A stretch of DNA of 42,702 nt from Betaproteobacteria bacterium (GCA_016202605.1 JACQOJ010000109.1:1-42702), one strand, 5' to 3'; numbered from the stretch's first letter, positions 1-8,959 are shown. The notes: a model not told the origin generated them from the letters alone. A program made the numbers and translations.

Positions 1-3000
1 CCGGTCAGCGTCGAATTGGCGAGCGGCGCGTAGGTGTAAACCGCGCCCGCATTAACCACGGCTCCGGGATCAGCAAATTGAGCGCCGATATAGATCTTAT
101 CGTCGTCTGCCAGCACCATGCCCCCACGGCCGAGTTGATCGCTCACGACGCCGTTCGACGCAACGATCTTCTCGTCCTGCACCCACTGGCTGCCATCGTG
201 CCTGAACACGTAAGCAGCACCAGCACCGGATATGCCTCCGGGATCCTGTCCGAAGCTGCTGGCGACAATGGTTCCATCCCGCACGGCGACCCGCTCGCCG
301 AAGAAATCGCTCGCCGCCACGTCGGATGGCACGAGCGCCTGTTCCTGTACCCAGCTCGTGCCGTTAAAGCGAAACACGTAGGCCTTCCCGCCATCGGTGA
401 CGCCGCCCGGATCGGCCCGCTGCGCCCCCACCACAGCCACATCCCCGGAAATCGCGACACCCCTGCCGAAGAAATCAGCAGCCGCGCCACCGGTTGCCGT
501 GAGCTTCTGCGTCTGCAACCAGACCCGGGTCGTGGGATTGAACTCGAAGATGTACGCTTTCCCCTGCTGGCCCGTACTGGCGAACGTGTTGGGTGCCCCT
601 ACGATCATGCGGTCGCCCGAAATTGCGAGGTCGAGCCCAAAATAGTCGTTGGACTGGGGATCGCTCTGTCTGGCGTTCCCCCGCTCGACCCACGCGCCGC
701 TCACGAAGTCGTAGAACCAGATCTTGCCCGTCCAGAATCCTCCCTCGCTGGTCCGGCCGTTGCCGCCGATGACGAGCCTGTTGTTGTCGATGGCCGCAGA
801 CACTCCGAAAACGCTTTCAAAGACCTTCTGCGAAAACGCAAGCTTGGTGCCGCTACCCCAACTCGAGCCATCGAACTCGAATGCGTAGGCTGCGCCTGAG
901 CGGAAATTTACGTCAGTCGTTTCGGGCGCCCCAACCACCGCGTGGGTGCCTTCCACCGCTACACCCGTCCCGAAGTTGCGCGCGATGCTATCCGGGGGCA
1001 CCAGTTTGGCTTCGAAAACCCAGGCGGTCCCGTTCCATCGATACACGTACACGGCACCAATGCCCGTCTGGAACGTCCCGGGCGCGCCGACAATCATCAC
1101 GTCGCCCTTGACCGCAATGCTTCCGCCGAACTGCTCACCTGCGACCAGGGGCGACGCCGCGACGATCGTTTCCGCGCCGACTCCACCAGTCGATATGCCC
1201 GATACCACCAGGGCGCCGTCATTCACGAGGGTGACCGAGCCGGTGTTCGCCTTGACCGTTCCGATCTGGTTGGCTGGATCGGTAAGGGCATGCTCCCCGC
1301 CGGCTCCGAGCAACTCCAGGGTGCCGGCGGTGATCGGCGCGGTCTGCTCCACTGTCCCCGTCGCGGTGAGCACCAGGGTATTCGTCCCCACGTTCAAGGC
1401 CCCGTTGATGGCGATGTTCTGATGCGCGAGCTTGAGTGTGCTGGCAGTTACGTCACCGGAACCGACCGCCGTCGCTACCGTGAGCGTACCGGTATCCGTG
1501 CTGCGGCCGATTTGGAGCGTGCCCGCGGTGATCTGCTGGAGCTCGCCGGTATTCAGGCTCAAAGTCCCTACGGTAGGAGTCGGGCCCTCGATGTTGATGT
1601 TGCGGCTGGTCGCGAACGGCGCCAGCATCACGGTGCCGGTGTTGGCGTTGACGCTGTTGCCGAGGCTCATGTCGTTCGCAGTAAGCGTGACCGTGCTGCC
1701 GCCGGTGCAGATCGGGCCGCCCGTTCCACCCGTTGCGCCACAACCCGCCGTGCCCGCCTGAAGGGTGAGCGTCCCGTTCACGCTGAGCGAGATATCGCCA
1801 CTCGTGACGTTTTGCACGCCCTTCACTGAGCCGGTAAAAAACGATACGCCGCCGATCTGCAGATTGCCGGCATTCGGTGACTCGATGAAGATGCCGGGCG
1901 AGGCTTCGTGCGTATGCGCTTCCAGCCTCGCAACCTGTACGCGCATCGGCTCCGCACTGGTGCCGATCGATCCGCCACTGGTGGAACCGGGATAATCGAT
2001 CTCCATCAGCAAATCGCCGGCCTGAATGAGAGACGAAGCAGAGGCGCGCAAGATGCTTCGGTTACCCGCGTCGCTCTGCTGCTGCAGATTGATGTTGTCC
2101 GCAGTGATGTTGTGCGCGATGATGTCGCCGCTCGGCGTGCCGTTGCCCGACGCGGTGCTGACTTCCAGCTTTACCGTACCGGTGCCGGGATTACCGAATC
2201 CACCGCCCACGCCCCCCGTTGCAGTCAAGGTGCTTCCGGTGAGATCGATGGTACCGCCGGCGTTCGCCTGAAGGGTTGCGTCCCCGCCGTTTCCCGACCC
2301 GCTGCCGTTGCCGCCGGTTGCGCTCACGGCGCTCAAGTTGTTCACCGTAATGCCGTTCGGGGATGTGAGCGTCACTGTTGCCGCGCCGCCGCTGAAGGCG
2401 TTGCCGCCCGTGGCGCTGATGTTCTTGTTGACAGCGAGGCTGCCACTCGTGATCTGGACATCGACCGTGCTGTTGCCCGACGACGTGTTGTTGACAGTTA
2501 TGCCGCTCGTCGCGCCCACCGTGTCGATCGTGAGCGACTGCCCGTTCTTGAACAGGAACTGGTCATTGGCCCTGCCCGCCAGGGTGTTGACCATGCTGGT
2601 CGCCGTATTCAGAAGGACTGAACCGCTATTGCTGCTGACAAGAAGTTTATTGGCGCTGATGATTCCTGACACGCCCTGCGTAATGTCGTTATTCGCGATC
2701 AGCGACACGTCGCCTGAGACACTAATGCCCGAATTGAGAGTGATGTTGCCGAAGCTCGACACCGCTGGAGCGGTCGTACTGGCTCCATCCCACCCCGCAA
2801 ACATTTCAAGCGCGCCGGCTTTGGTGTTGGTGATCGAACCGTTGACAGTGACGTGGCGATTGGAGAGAAGGCGCAGCGTATTGGTAGTGTCGAGATCGGG
2901 TGAATTCGCCGAGACCGTAATGTCGGCGTTGCCCGAGGTAGTGTCCCCGAGGGTCGTGATGTAAACGGCAGAGGCCGCAAGATTGGATTTGACCGTGCTC

Positions 3001-4448
3001 CAGGCAATCTGCGACAAGCCGTCGGAACTACTTGAGAAAACGTTCGGGATTAGATCGTCGAAACTGCCTCCACCGAAGCTGTCGGTGTTTCCTATTTCGA
3101 CGCTGTTGGGGTCGAGCAGCAACGCGCCGGTCACGCCATTCGGCGCGCGGACGTCCACGCTCGCGTTGAAGTCCAGCCAGTTCTTGCCCGATACCTCCAC
3201 GAAGCCGCCGTTTCCCGACTGCGCCCCGCCGCGCGCAGTGATCGTGCCGTAAGCGCGCGTCGCGTCGTCCGACCAGACAATCACCTTGCCGCCGTCGCCG
3301 GCCGTGACAGCGTCCGCTGCAACGCGCGCGCTCGGTCCGAAGTAGGTGCGGTACGCGTTTTGAATCTCCGGGTTCCTGCCCTGGTAGTCCCCCCCGATCA
3401 ATACCGTGCCCCCGCCGGTCGCACCCGAAGCGTCAAGGCGCGCGGCATCGATCACCCCGACCTTGTTGCCGAGGATGTGAATCGTGCCGCCTTTTCCGGT
3501 GCCACCCCCTCCCTCGCCCTCCCCCATCAGGGGGGAGGGAGTTCCTTTGACTTCGACAGTACCGGCAACCAGCGTCGTGTCGCCGGAATGAATTTCAATC
3601 CTGCCCCCGGTTGGGCCGTTCGCCGTCGTGACGCTCCCCGCTTCGAGCGTCACCTCCTTCGTCGCTTTGAGCACGATCCTGCCGTCCTCGGTCACCTGCG
3701 CGCTGTCGGCGCGAATCGTGCCGGAGTGTTTGATAAGCCCGGCGTAGATGCCGACGCGCCCGCTGTCGGCGACGATCTGCCCGAGATTGCGCGCTTCGTT
3801 GTCCGGCGCGGTGATTTCGACTCTCAGGTCCGGCGTGCCGGGATTCACCAGCTCAACCGAATTGCCCGCCGCCAGAATGACCTCGCCCCCGGGACTCGTG
3901 ATGATCCCGCTGTTGGTGACCGCCGGCCCCACCAGATACACCTGCCCGCCTTGTCCGGTGGTGATATTTCCCTGGTTGACAATGCTGCCCGCGCCGGGCA
4001 CTTCCGTGAATTTCAACCGCCCGGCAAGGAAGTCGGCATTGGAAAGGTTGAGTGTCGAAGCGACCAGCCCGGCGACATCGATCTGCGCGCCGGCGCCGAA
4101 AAGAATCCCGTTGGGATTGATGAGGAATACCCGTCCGTTACTTTGCAGCGCGCCCAGGATGCTGGAGGGGTCCTGCCCGATCACGCGGTTCAAGACCGCG
4201 CTGGCCTGGGACTGCTGAATGAAGCGCGTGATCTCGCTCGCGCCGATCGAGAAGCTGCCCCAGTTGATGATGGCGTTGGGGCTGTTGGTAATCTGCAACA
4301 GATTGCCCGCCTGCTGGAAGGCGGCGGCGCCATGAACGACGGTCGGCGCGGTGGGATTGGCATACGCCCACTCGGTGACAAAACAGGCAGCCACCGCCAG
4401 TGCAACCAGCTTGCGATTCAGAGGAGATTTGCGCGGTCGATCTTTCAT
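1..4448 (-). CDS. Filamentous haemagglutinin-type TPS exoprotein with FG-GAP repeats (3' end beyond window)
   Basis: Large secreted adhesin-like exoprotein of a two-partner secretion (TPS) system, open for at least 1,482 codons. ATG at 4448 follows a GGAGGAAG ribosome site and gives a signal peptide ending near AYA/NP (residue 30). Residues about 31-130 match the TPS/haemagglutination domain, with the secretion motif LINPNGILFGAGA. Residues about 140-1,085 are Gly/Asn/Thr/Ser-rich beta-helix sequence, including a typical NGGFVEVSGK...LLLDPNSVEIG segment. From about residue 1,090 (nt about 1,175) to the edge there are seven consecutive FG-GAP-like repeats of about 55 residues (for example YFGLDLAISGDRMIVGAP). 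The frame is the same at both ends and the two terminal stretches I read through contain no stop. A palindromic repeat is embedded near residues 303-314. It lies downstream of the cognate transporter, in the same operon. Surface attachment is inferred from the family; the ligand is unknown. Confidence 0.9.
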   Translation of the reverse strand, partial: MKDRPRKSPLNRKLVALAVAACFVTEWAYANPTAPTVVHGAAAFQQAGNLLQITNSPNAIINWGSFSIGASEITRFIQQSQASAVLNRVIGQDPSSILGALQSNGRVFLINPNGILFGAGAQIDVAGLVASTLNLSNADFLAGRLKFTEVPGAGSIVNQGNITTGQGGQVYLVGPAVTNSGIITSPGGEVILAAGNSVELVNPGTPDLRVEITAPDNEARNLGQIVADSGRVGIYAGLIKHSGTIRADSAQVTEDGRIVLKATKEVTLEAGSVTTANGPTGGRIEIHSGDTTLVAGTVEVKGTPSPLMGEGEGGGGTGKGGTIHILGNKVGVIDAARLDASGATGGGTVLIGGDYQGRNPEIQNAYRTYFGPSARVAADAVTAGDGGKVIVWSDDATRAYGTITARGGAQSGNGGFVEVSGKNWLDFNASVDVRAPNGVTGALLLDPNSVEIGNTDSFGGGSFDDLIPNVFSSSSDGLSQIAWSTVKSNLAASAVYITTLGDTTSGNADITVSANSPDLDTTNTLRLLSNRHVTVNGSITNTKAGALEMFAGWDGASTTAPAVSSFGNITLNSGISVSGDVSLIANNDITQGVSGIISANKLLVSSNSGSVLLNTATSMVNTLAGRANDQFLFKNGQSLTIDTVGATSGITVNNTSSGNSTVDVQITSGSLAVNKNISATGGNAFSGGAATVTLTSPNGITVNNLSAVSATGGNGSGSGNGGDATLQANAGGTIDLTGSTLTATGGVGGGFGNPGTGTVKLEVSTASGNGTPSGDIIAHNITADNINLQQQSDAGNRSILRASASSLIQAGDLLMEIDYPGSTSGGSIGTSAEPMRVQVARLEAHTHEASPGIFIESPNAGNLQIGGVSFFTGSVKGVQNVTSGDISLSVNGTLTLQAGTAGCGATGGTGGPICTGGSTVTLTANDMSLGNSVNANTGTVMLAPFATSRNINIEGPTPTVGTLSLNTGELQQITAGTLQIGRSTDTGTLTVATAVGSGDVTASTLKLAHQNIAINGALNVGTNTLVLTATGTVEQTAPITAGTLELLGAGGEHALTDPANQIGTVKANTGSVTLVNDGALVVSGISTGGVGAETIVAASPLVAGEQFGGSIAVKGDVMIVGAPGTFQTGIGAVYVYRWNGTAWVFEAKLVPPDSIARNFGTGVAVEGTHAVVGAPETTDVNFRSGAAYAFEFDGSSWGSGTKLAFSQKVFESVFGVSAAIDNNRLVIGGNGRTSEGGFWTGKIWFYDFVSGAWVERGNARQSDPQSNDYFGLDLAISGDRMIVGAPNTFASTGQQGKAYIFEFNPTTRVWLQTQKLTATGGAAADFFGRGVAISGDVAVVGAQRADPGGVTDGGKAYVFRFNGTSWVQEQALVPSDVAASDFFGERVAVRDGTIVASSFGQDPGGISGAGAAYVFRHDGSQWVQDEKIVASNGVVSDQLGRGGMVLADDDKIYIGAQFADPGAVVNAGAVYTYAPLANSTLT
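3504..3543. repeat. Palindromic C-tract/G-tract repeat embedded in the exoprotein gene
   Basis: A C-rich stretch followed by ATCA and a G-rich stretch (about CCCTCCCCC-ATCA-GGGGGGAGGG) forms a near-perfect hairpin of about nine pairs. It translates on the minus strand as SPLMGEGEGGGG, quite unlike the surrounding beta-helix sequence. I recall this peptide signature as typical of a dispersed intergenic palindrome found in many proteobacteria; that origin is an inference. Confidence 0.7.
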
Positions 4449-4521
4449 CACCACTTCCTCCCATCACAACTTCCAGCCGCGGATTACGCTGCGCCGCAGC
4501 TGATCCGCCCTACCGAATACA

Positions 4522-4549
4522 AATCACCAATCACCAATCACCAATCACC
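4522..4549. repeat. Heptamer array, 4 x AATCACC
   Basis: Four perfect direct copies of a 7-bp unit (GGTGATT on the coding strand) lie between the transporter and exoprotein genes. The array begins 8 bp beyond the transporter's stop codon. It leaves about 70 bp before the exoprotein start, so it is inside the probable operon transcript. Confidence 0.9.
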
Positions 4550-4557
4550 GTCTACGT

Positions 4558-6144
4558 CTAAAAGACGATCGCGAGGCTCGCGCTCACCCGCTGATCGTCG
4601 GTCTGGCGCGTGCCGGCGGCCTTGAGAATCTGCGCAACATCCATGCGCAGGCTCACTGACTTCCCATAACCGATGCGCACGCCGACGCCCGTGCTCGCGA
4701 TGAACTTGCCCTCCTGCTCGCCCGGAAGCGCATTATTGCGCTTCACCCCGCCAAAATCGTAGAAGGCAAGCAGGCGCGCGCGATAGCTGTCCTGCAGCCC
4801 CGCCGCGGGCGCCAGGTTCGGCGTATAAATTTCCAGCTGGGTCGCATAGCCGCGGTCGTTGGTCACTTCGCGCAACAGGTAGCCGCGCACCGAATCCGGG
4901 CCGCCGACGCCGAATTGCTCACCCGGCACGAGCGCGTCCGTGGTGTACTGTCCGTTGAACGCGGCGCGCGCCTGCCATTCGCCTTCGAAGGCCTGAACAT
5001 AACTGGCGCCGTAGCGGAAAATCGTGTAGTTCGCGGTTGCGCCCGTGCGTGAAGCGGCGAAATCCGCGTCCTTGCCGTCGTTGCCGCCCGGAATATTGGT
5101 CGAGGCCCCGCCGTAGAAATTGAACTCGGCCGCCGCCATGCGCAGCACGCCGCTGTAGGCAAGACTCACCGGATGGATCGTAATGTCCGGTACCAGCCCC
5201 TGCCCCGCCAGCAATACCTCGTTTTTGAAGGCACGGTAATCGGCACCCCCGATCAGTTTCTGCTCAACCTCACCCCATTTCGGCAGATAATAATTCCAGC
5301 GCGCGCCGAAGATCGTGCCGCTGCCGCTGACGTTGAACAGGTTCTGCACCGTGCCCGAGTTCACATCCGAATAGCCGGCGATGAGATCGAACGAGCTGTT
5401 GAGCCGGTAGTACGGCGCGCGATAGCCCACGCCGTAAATGCTCACCTTGCTCGGATGCGTGGGCGAGGTGAGATACTGCGCCGTCAGCGTGTGGTCGCGG
5501 TCGAAGAGATTGCTGTGCTGAAAGGCCACCCCCGAGCGCAGGTAACCGGTGTCACCCGTGCCGGTGTCGTCGAGCGACAGAATCACGCGCCATGGCTTCT
5601 GGTCGGTCACCTTGACGTTGACGTCGATCTCACTTTCGGTGCGCGCGGAGCGCAGCACCACGGTGGTTTGTTTGGCCGGGTGCTCTCCAAGCATCTGCAG
5701 GTTGCGTGCAATGTCCTGCGCATTCGGCGTTTCACCCTCTCTGACAGCCGGCACGCTGCGGCGGATGTTGTCGTCGTCGAATCGGGTGTTGCCCTCGACC
5801 GTGACCTTGGCGATCCTGGGCTGCCGGACGCGGAACTGCACCACGCCCTTGGTGATGTCCTGTTCCGGCAGAAAGACCCGCACCACGCCGTAGCCCCGAT
5901 CGCGGTAGGCCTCTTCGAGCGCTTCCAGCGCGCGCTGGATATCGCCGAAGTCCTTCCGCTTGCCAATGAATGGCGCGACGATGCGCTCCGCTTCCTCCTG
6001 TGGAAGCAGCGTGTTGCCGGAAATTTCAAAGCGCTGAATATCGAACTTCGGGGCGGGTACGGGGCGTTCCTGCGCCAGCGTGGCCACCGGAATGCCGGAC
6101 AGCAATGCAACGATAATCAGCGCGAAAGTGCGACCTCCTCCCAC
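4558..6144 (-). CDS. ShlB/FhaC family two-partner secretion outer-membrane transporter (TpsB)
   Basis: Omp85-superfamily pore that exports the TpsA exoprotein encoded directly downstream. From the GTG at 6144 the product is 528 residues: signal peptide (hydrophobic core ALIIVALLSGIPVATLA), POTRA 1 (about 35-110) and POTRA 2 (about 112-185), then a 16-strand-type beta-barrel to the terminal phenylalanine. The barrel carries the VRGY motif (GPDSVRGYLLREV) diagnostic of loop 6 in this family. The frame stays open upstream to 6405, but that extension has no signal-like features and lies upstream of a good sigma70 promoter (6211-6239). The GTG start, directly ahead of the hydrophobic segment, is therefore preferred. 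Length and domain order are normal for the family. Certain as to family; start moderately sure. Confidence 0.92.
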   Translation of the reverse strand: MGGGRTFALIIVALLSGIPVATLAQERPVPAPKFDIQRFEISGNTLLPQEEAERIVAPFIGKRKDFGDIQRALEALEEAYRDRGYGVVRVFLPEQDITKGVVQFRVRQPRIAKVTVEGNTRFDDDNIRRSVPAVREGETPNAQDIARNLQMLGEHPAKQTTVVLRSARTESEIDVNVKVTDQKPWRVILSLDDTGTGDTGYLRSGVAFQHSNLFDRDHTLTAQYLTSPTHPSKVSIYGVGYRAPYYRLNSSFDLIAGYSDVNSGTVQNLFNVSGSGTIFGARWNYYLPKWGEVEQKLIGGADYRAFKNEVLLAGQGLVPDITIHPVSLAYSGVLRMAAAEFNFYGGASTNIPGGNDGKDADFAASRTGATANYTIFRYGASYVQAFEGEWQARAAFNGQYTTDALVPGEQFGVGGPDSVRGYLLREVTNDRGYATQLEIYTPNLAPAAGLQDSYRARLLAFYDFGGVKRNNALPGEQEGKFIASTGVGVRIGYGKSVSLRMDVAQILKAAGTRQTDDQRVSASLAIVF

Positions 6145-6210
6145 CGGTCCCGTCCCCCTGCTGTGTGTTGTTGTTCCCCGAGCGGATATGACATTTAAAG
6201 CTCTTCTGCA

Positions 6211-6239
6211 AATATACGCGCGCTCTATTGATCTTACAA
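6211..6239 (-). promoter_or_regulatory. Sigma70-like promoter of the TPS operon
   Basis: Reading the minus strand, TTGTAA (6239-6234) is followed by exactly 17 bp and then TATATT (6216-6211). That is 4/6 and 5/6 matches with ideal spacing, in the most AT-rich part of the divergent gap. Predicted transcription start is near 6204, giving a leader of about 60 nt before the GTG at 6144. Confidence 0.6.
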
Positions 6240-6374
6240 CGTTATTCCTGTGGAGAGGCGGTCCCCGCAAGATCCTTGCCAACATTTTTGCAACAGCCGT
6301 CGGATACCGTGCACAAACGCGGTGCAGCGTGCAAGAATGCGTTGATTGATCATGGAAGCCCGGTGTTGAAATGA

Positions 6375-6956
6375 ATGAATGAAGCCGAGCGCGAGACCGC
6401 CGCATCCCGTATGCGCGGGGCGACGCTGCTGATCACGGGTTTGCCGGCGGCCGGAAAGACCACTCTCGGCGCCGCCCTGGCGGCGCAAATTGAAGGCCGG
6501 TTCTCGCGCCCCGTCACGCTGCTCGACGGCGACGAAGTTCGCAAAGTCATTTCCAGCGACCTAGGGTATTCCCGTGAAGCCCGCAGGCTCAATGCCCTGC
6601 GTCACGGTTACATTGCCGCACAGGTATGCCGGCATGGCGGGATTGCGATCTGTGCCCTGGTCGCGCCCTACGCCGCAGACCGCGCCGAAATGCGCCAGTC
6701 AGTGGCTCGCCGGGGCGCGTTCCTGGAGATTTACCTTGCAACGCCACTCGCGGAATGTGAGCGGCGCGATCCGAAAGGACTCTATGCACGCGCCCGTACC
6801 GGCCAGCTCAGGCACATGACCGGAGTGGATGATCCGTACGAAGTGCCGGTCCACCCCGAGGTGGAGCTCAACGGCGCGCTGCTCCCGGCAGAGGCGATGG
6901 CGGCAAGAATAATCGATTGCCTTGTTGAGCGCGGCCTTTTGCCGTCCCAGCCTTGA
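6375..6956 (+). CDS. cysC: Adenylyl-sulfate kinase (APS kinase)
   Basis: Phosphorylates adenosine 5'-phosphosulfate to PAPS, the activated sulfate donor, in the cytoplasm. The 193-residue product has a Walker A P-loop GLPAAGKTT (22-30), the family segment LDGDEVRKVISSDLGYS, and the downstream ICALVAPYAADR strand. The length is that of a stand-alone CysC, with no fused sulfurylase. ATG at 6371 is out of frame and stops at once, so 6375 is the start. It is divergent from the TPS operon and convergent with a sulfotransferase gene 10 bp away, which suggests that its PAPS feeds sulfation and not only cysteine synthesis (inference). No other sulfate-assimilation gene is in the window. Confidence 0.9.
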   Translation: MNEAERETAASRMRGATLLITGLPAAGKTTLGAALAAQIEGRFSRPVTLLDGDEVRKVISSDLGYSREARRLNALRHGYIAAQVCRHGGIAICALVAPYAADRAEMRQSVARRGAFLEIYLATPLAECERRDPKGLYARARTGQLRHMTGVDDPYEVPVHPEVELNGALLPAEAMAARIIDCLVERGLLPSQP

Positions 6957-6966
6957 ATTCCGGTGG

Positions 6967-8052
6967 TTACCACGCCTCCATCACTTCCGCCATCGGAAAA
7001 TCCAGCCCCACCGTTTTCCATGCCTCTGCAACGCGCCGGACCGCGGGCTCGGCCCTGCGATTCCAGTCCGGATGGCGGTCGCGCCTGTCGAAAACCCTGA
7101 AGTCATCAATCGCGACCGGACTCTCGAGGCGTTCGCACAGTCCGCGCGCACAAGCCATCAATCGTTCCCTGCCGTAGACGACAACGGTTCGATTCCTGGC
7201 CGCCGACAGACCGGTAAGCGCAAGGTTGTAGTGATACTGCTCCCAATAGCGGAGATAAACGTCGAAGTAATCGCGCTCACCGATGCGGCCGGCGTCGGCG
7301 CCCGTGGCCACGTTGTCGCGCTGCGCCCATTCCTCGATGTTGCCGCGCACGGTGAATCTACCGCCGGCGGGCAGCCCGGTCGATTTCTCATAAGTCGAAA
7401 TGCACGCTGCGACAGGGTGCCGCAACGTGATGATCACCTCGGTGTCGGGACCCCACACGTTCAGGAAAAATGCACCGTGATAAGCTGCTTTCGTCGCCTT
7501 CTTCGGCACCACAACCCGGCCGCCGACCGGGCGCGTGTTCGCAAAAAACACTTCCACCATCGCGAGATACTCCGCCGTTTGCTGCATCATCGCCGTGTAG
7601 CCGTTATGCCGGGGCGCGAGCCGGAACGGCGCCGCGTCCGGAAATCCGTCGTGCGCGATCATGTTCGGCACCGCGGCGGGATCGACGCCGAGCGCGCTGA
7701 ACAGGTGCTTGGTGAGAAATGTGCCGCCGTGGCGCGGACAGCCCACGATACATATGAAACGGTAACGTTCCCGGACGGATTCGAGCTTGTCGAGCGTGCC
7801 GAGCAGCATCGCCGTAAACAGTTCGTAGGCGCGATAGATCGCCTTCTGCCCCAGCGGATGCCGCAGAACCCGGTCTGCGACCGCTTCCGCCCGCTTGACG
7901 CGCTTTTCGAATTCTGCAGGGACCAGCGTCTCGCTCAACTGGTCGTGCCAGGAAGTATCGACAGCCCGATCATCGATCTGATGGTGCAGGAACTCGATGA
8001 ACCCCGGTGATACCGGGAGATCCCTGTCGGTGAACTTGATCTCGACACCCAT
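6967..8052 (-). CDS. Sulfotransferase family protein
   Basis: Probable PAPS-dependent sulfotransferase of 361 residues. The 5'-phosphosulfate-binding loop is CPRHGGTFLTK (105-115), following the beta-strand FICIVG. The 3'-phosphate-binding element is ITLRHPVAACIST (about 208-220), with the expected Arg (211) and Ser (219). The N-terminal 90 residues are helical and the acceptor cannot be read from sequence. The frame extends to 8115, but that stretch is encoded by tandem repeats, so the ATG at 8052 (MGVEIKFTDRDLP) is preferred; it has no strong ribosome site. Convergent with the APS kinase gene, which would supply its co-substrate. Confidence 0.85.
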   Translation of the reverse strand: MGVEIKFTDRDLPVSPGFIEFLHHQIDDRAVDTSWHDQLSETLVPAEFEKRVKRAEAVADRVLRHPLGQKAIYRAYELFTAMLLGTLDKLESVRERYRFICIVGCPRHGGTFLTKHLFSALGVDPAAVPNMIAHDGFPDAAPFRLAPRHNGYTAMMQQTAEYLAMVEVFFANTRPVGGRVVVPKKATKAAYHGAFFLNVWGPDTEVIITLRHPVAACISTYEKSTGLPAGGRFTVRGNIEEWAQRDNVATGADAGRIGERDYFDVYLRYWEQYHYNLALTGLSAARNRTVVVYGRERLMACARGLCERLESPVAIDDFRVFDRRDRHPDWNRRAEPAVRRVAEAWKTVGLDFPMAEVMEAW

Positions 8053-8059
8053 GGAAGCG

Positions 8060-8080
8060 GTGATTGGTGAAGGGTGAAGG
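8060..8080. repeat. Heptamer array, 3 copies of GTGAAGG type
   Basis: Three 7-bp units in register (GTGATTG, GTGAAGG, GTGAAGG) immediately upstream of the sulfotransferase ATG on its strand. They explain why the upstream in-frame extension is not believable as protein. Confidence 0.8.
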
Positions 8081-8105
8081 GCAAAATCGCAACGCGCCTG
8101 TTTTT

Positions 8106-8126
8106 CACGGATCACGGATCACGGCA
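8106..8126. repeat. Heptamer array, 3 copies of CACGGAT type
   Basis: Three 7-bp units in register (CACGGAT, CACGGAT, CACGGCA), 25 bp from the preceding array but with a different unit. Located in the gap between rlmB (stop) and the sulfotransferase (start). Confidence 0.8.
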
Positions 8127-8148
8127 CACGCCTTTTCGGCATTGATCT

Positions 8149-8181
8149 GATCCGCGTGCATCGGCGTTCATCGGCGGCTCA
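8149..8181 (+). repeat. About 30-bp element GATCNGCGTN family, copy 1
   Basis: Three decamers in register: GATCCGCGTG, CATCGGCGTT, CATCGGCGGC. It matches the element at 12931-12960 (opposite strand) at about 26 of 33 positions. Its end coincides with the stop codon of rlmB (8179-8181). Confidence 0.75.
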
Positions 8182-8922
8182 CCGTGCTCTTGATCTCTGC
8201 CGCCGGGTTTCCGCGAGGCAGATGCCGGCGGTGACGGAAACGTTCAGGCTTTCGACCGATCCCAGCATGGGGATGCGCACGAGTTCATCGCAGGTCTCGC
8301 GCGTGAGCCGCCGCATCCCCTCGCCTTCGGCGCCCAGCACCAGCGCGACTGGACCCGTCAGCTTGGCCGAGTACAGCTCGTGCTCCGCCCGCTCGTCCGC
8401 TCCCACCAGCCAGACGTTCCGCTCCTTCAGTTCGCGCATGGTGCGCGCAAGATTGGTCACGACGATGTAGGGAACGGTCTCGGCGGCGCCGCACGCCACT
8501 TTCGATACCGTCGCGTTGATGCCCACCGCGCGATCCTTTGGCGCGATCACGGCGTGCACGCCCATCGCATCCGCAACGCGCAGGCAAGCGCCGAGATTGT
8601 GCGGATCAGTCACACCGTCGAGCACCAGGAGCAGCGCGGGCGCCTTCAAGCTCTCCAGCACGTCCTCGATGTGGGTCGGCATTTGGCCCGCATCAATCCT
8701 TGCGGCGACGCCCTGGTGACGCGCATTGCCGGTCATGCCGTCGAGGCGCCGGTCGTCGACGAGGATGACACGCACGCCGCGCCCCCCGGTGAGGCGGATC
8801 AGCTCCTGCGCCCGGCGGTCGTGCCGGCCGCTCGCGACATAGATCTCTCTCACGCCGGCGGCATTCTGCCGCAGGCAACTGGTGACGGCGTGGAAGCCGT
8901 GGATGATGCGGGTTTCAGCCAT
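8179..8922 (-). CDS. rlmB: 23S rRNA (guanosine-2'-O)-methyltransferase RlmB
   Basis: SPOUT-class methyltransferase that methylates G2251 in the peptidyl-transferase loop of 23S rRNA. The 247-residue product has an N-terminal substrate-binding domain ([13 protein letters not shown], about 5-17) and the three SpoU motifs in order: [25 protein letters not shown], and [18 protein letters not shown] (C-terminal knot). The ATG at 8922 (MAETRIIHG) matches the family start; a longer frame to 8964 is repeat-encoded and rejected. It lies downstream of rnr, the usual neighbour. The stop codon abuts a dispersed repeat. Confidence 0.97.
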   Translation of the reverse strand: MAETRIIHGFHAVTSCLRQNAAGVREIYVASGRHDRRAQELIRLTGGRGVRVILVDDRRLDGMTGNARHQGVAARIDAGQMPTHIEDVLESLKAPALLLVLDGVTDPHNLGACLRVADAMGVHAVIAPKDRAVGINATVSKVACGAAETVPYIVVTNLARTMRELKERNVWLVGADERAEHELYSAKLTGPVALVLGAEGEGMRRLTRETCDELVRIPMLGSVESLNVSVTAGICLAETRRQRSRAR

Positions 8923-8931
8923 GCGACAGGT

Positions 8932-8959
8932 GTAAGCGGTGAGAAGTGAGCAGTGAGCG
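8932..8959. repeat. Heptamer array, 4 copies of GTAAGCG/GTGAGCR type
   Basis: Units GTAAGCG, GTGAGAA, GTGAGCA, GTGAGCG in strict 7-bp register, between rnr and rlmB. It is inverted with respect to the array at 9013-9040, which has the same word (CGCTTAC is GTAAGCG reversed), so the two could pair. Confidence 0.8.

Noticed and set aside
1-4448. The idea that the FG-GAP part is a separate gene from the haemagglutinin part.
   Set aside because: Both parts are in one frame and no stop was found in the stretches I read through; no start or ribosome site separates them. A computer check of the whole frame would settle it.
6145-6405. N-terminal extension of the TPS transporter to 6405.
   Set aside because: It precedes a good promoter and lacks a signal-like start; the GTG at 6144 sits directly ahead of the signal peptide.
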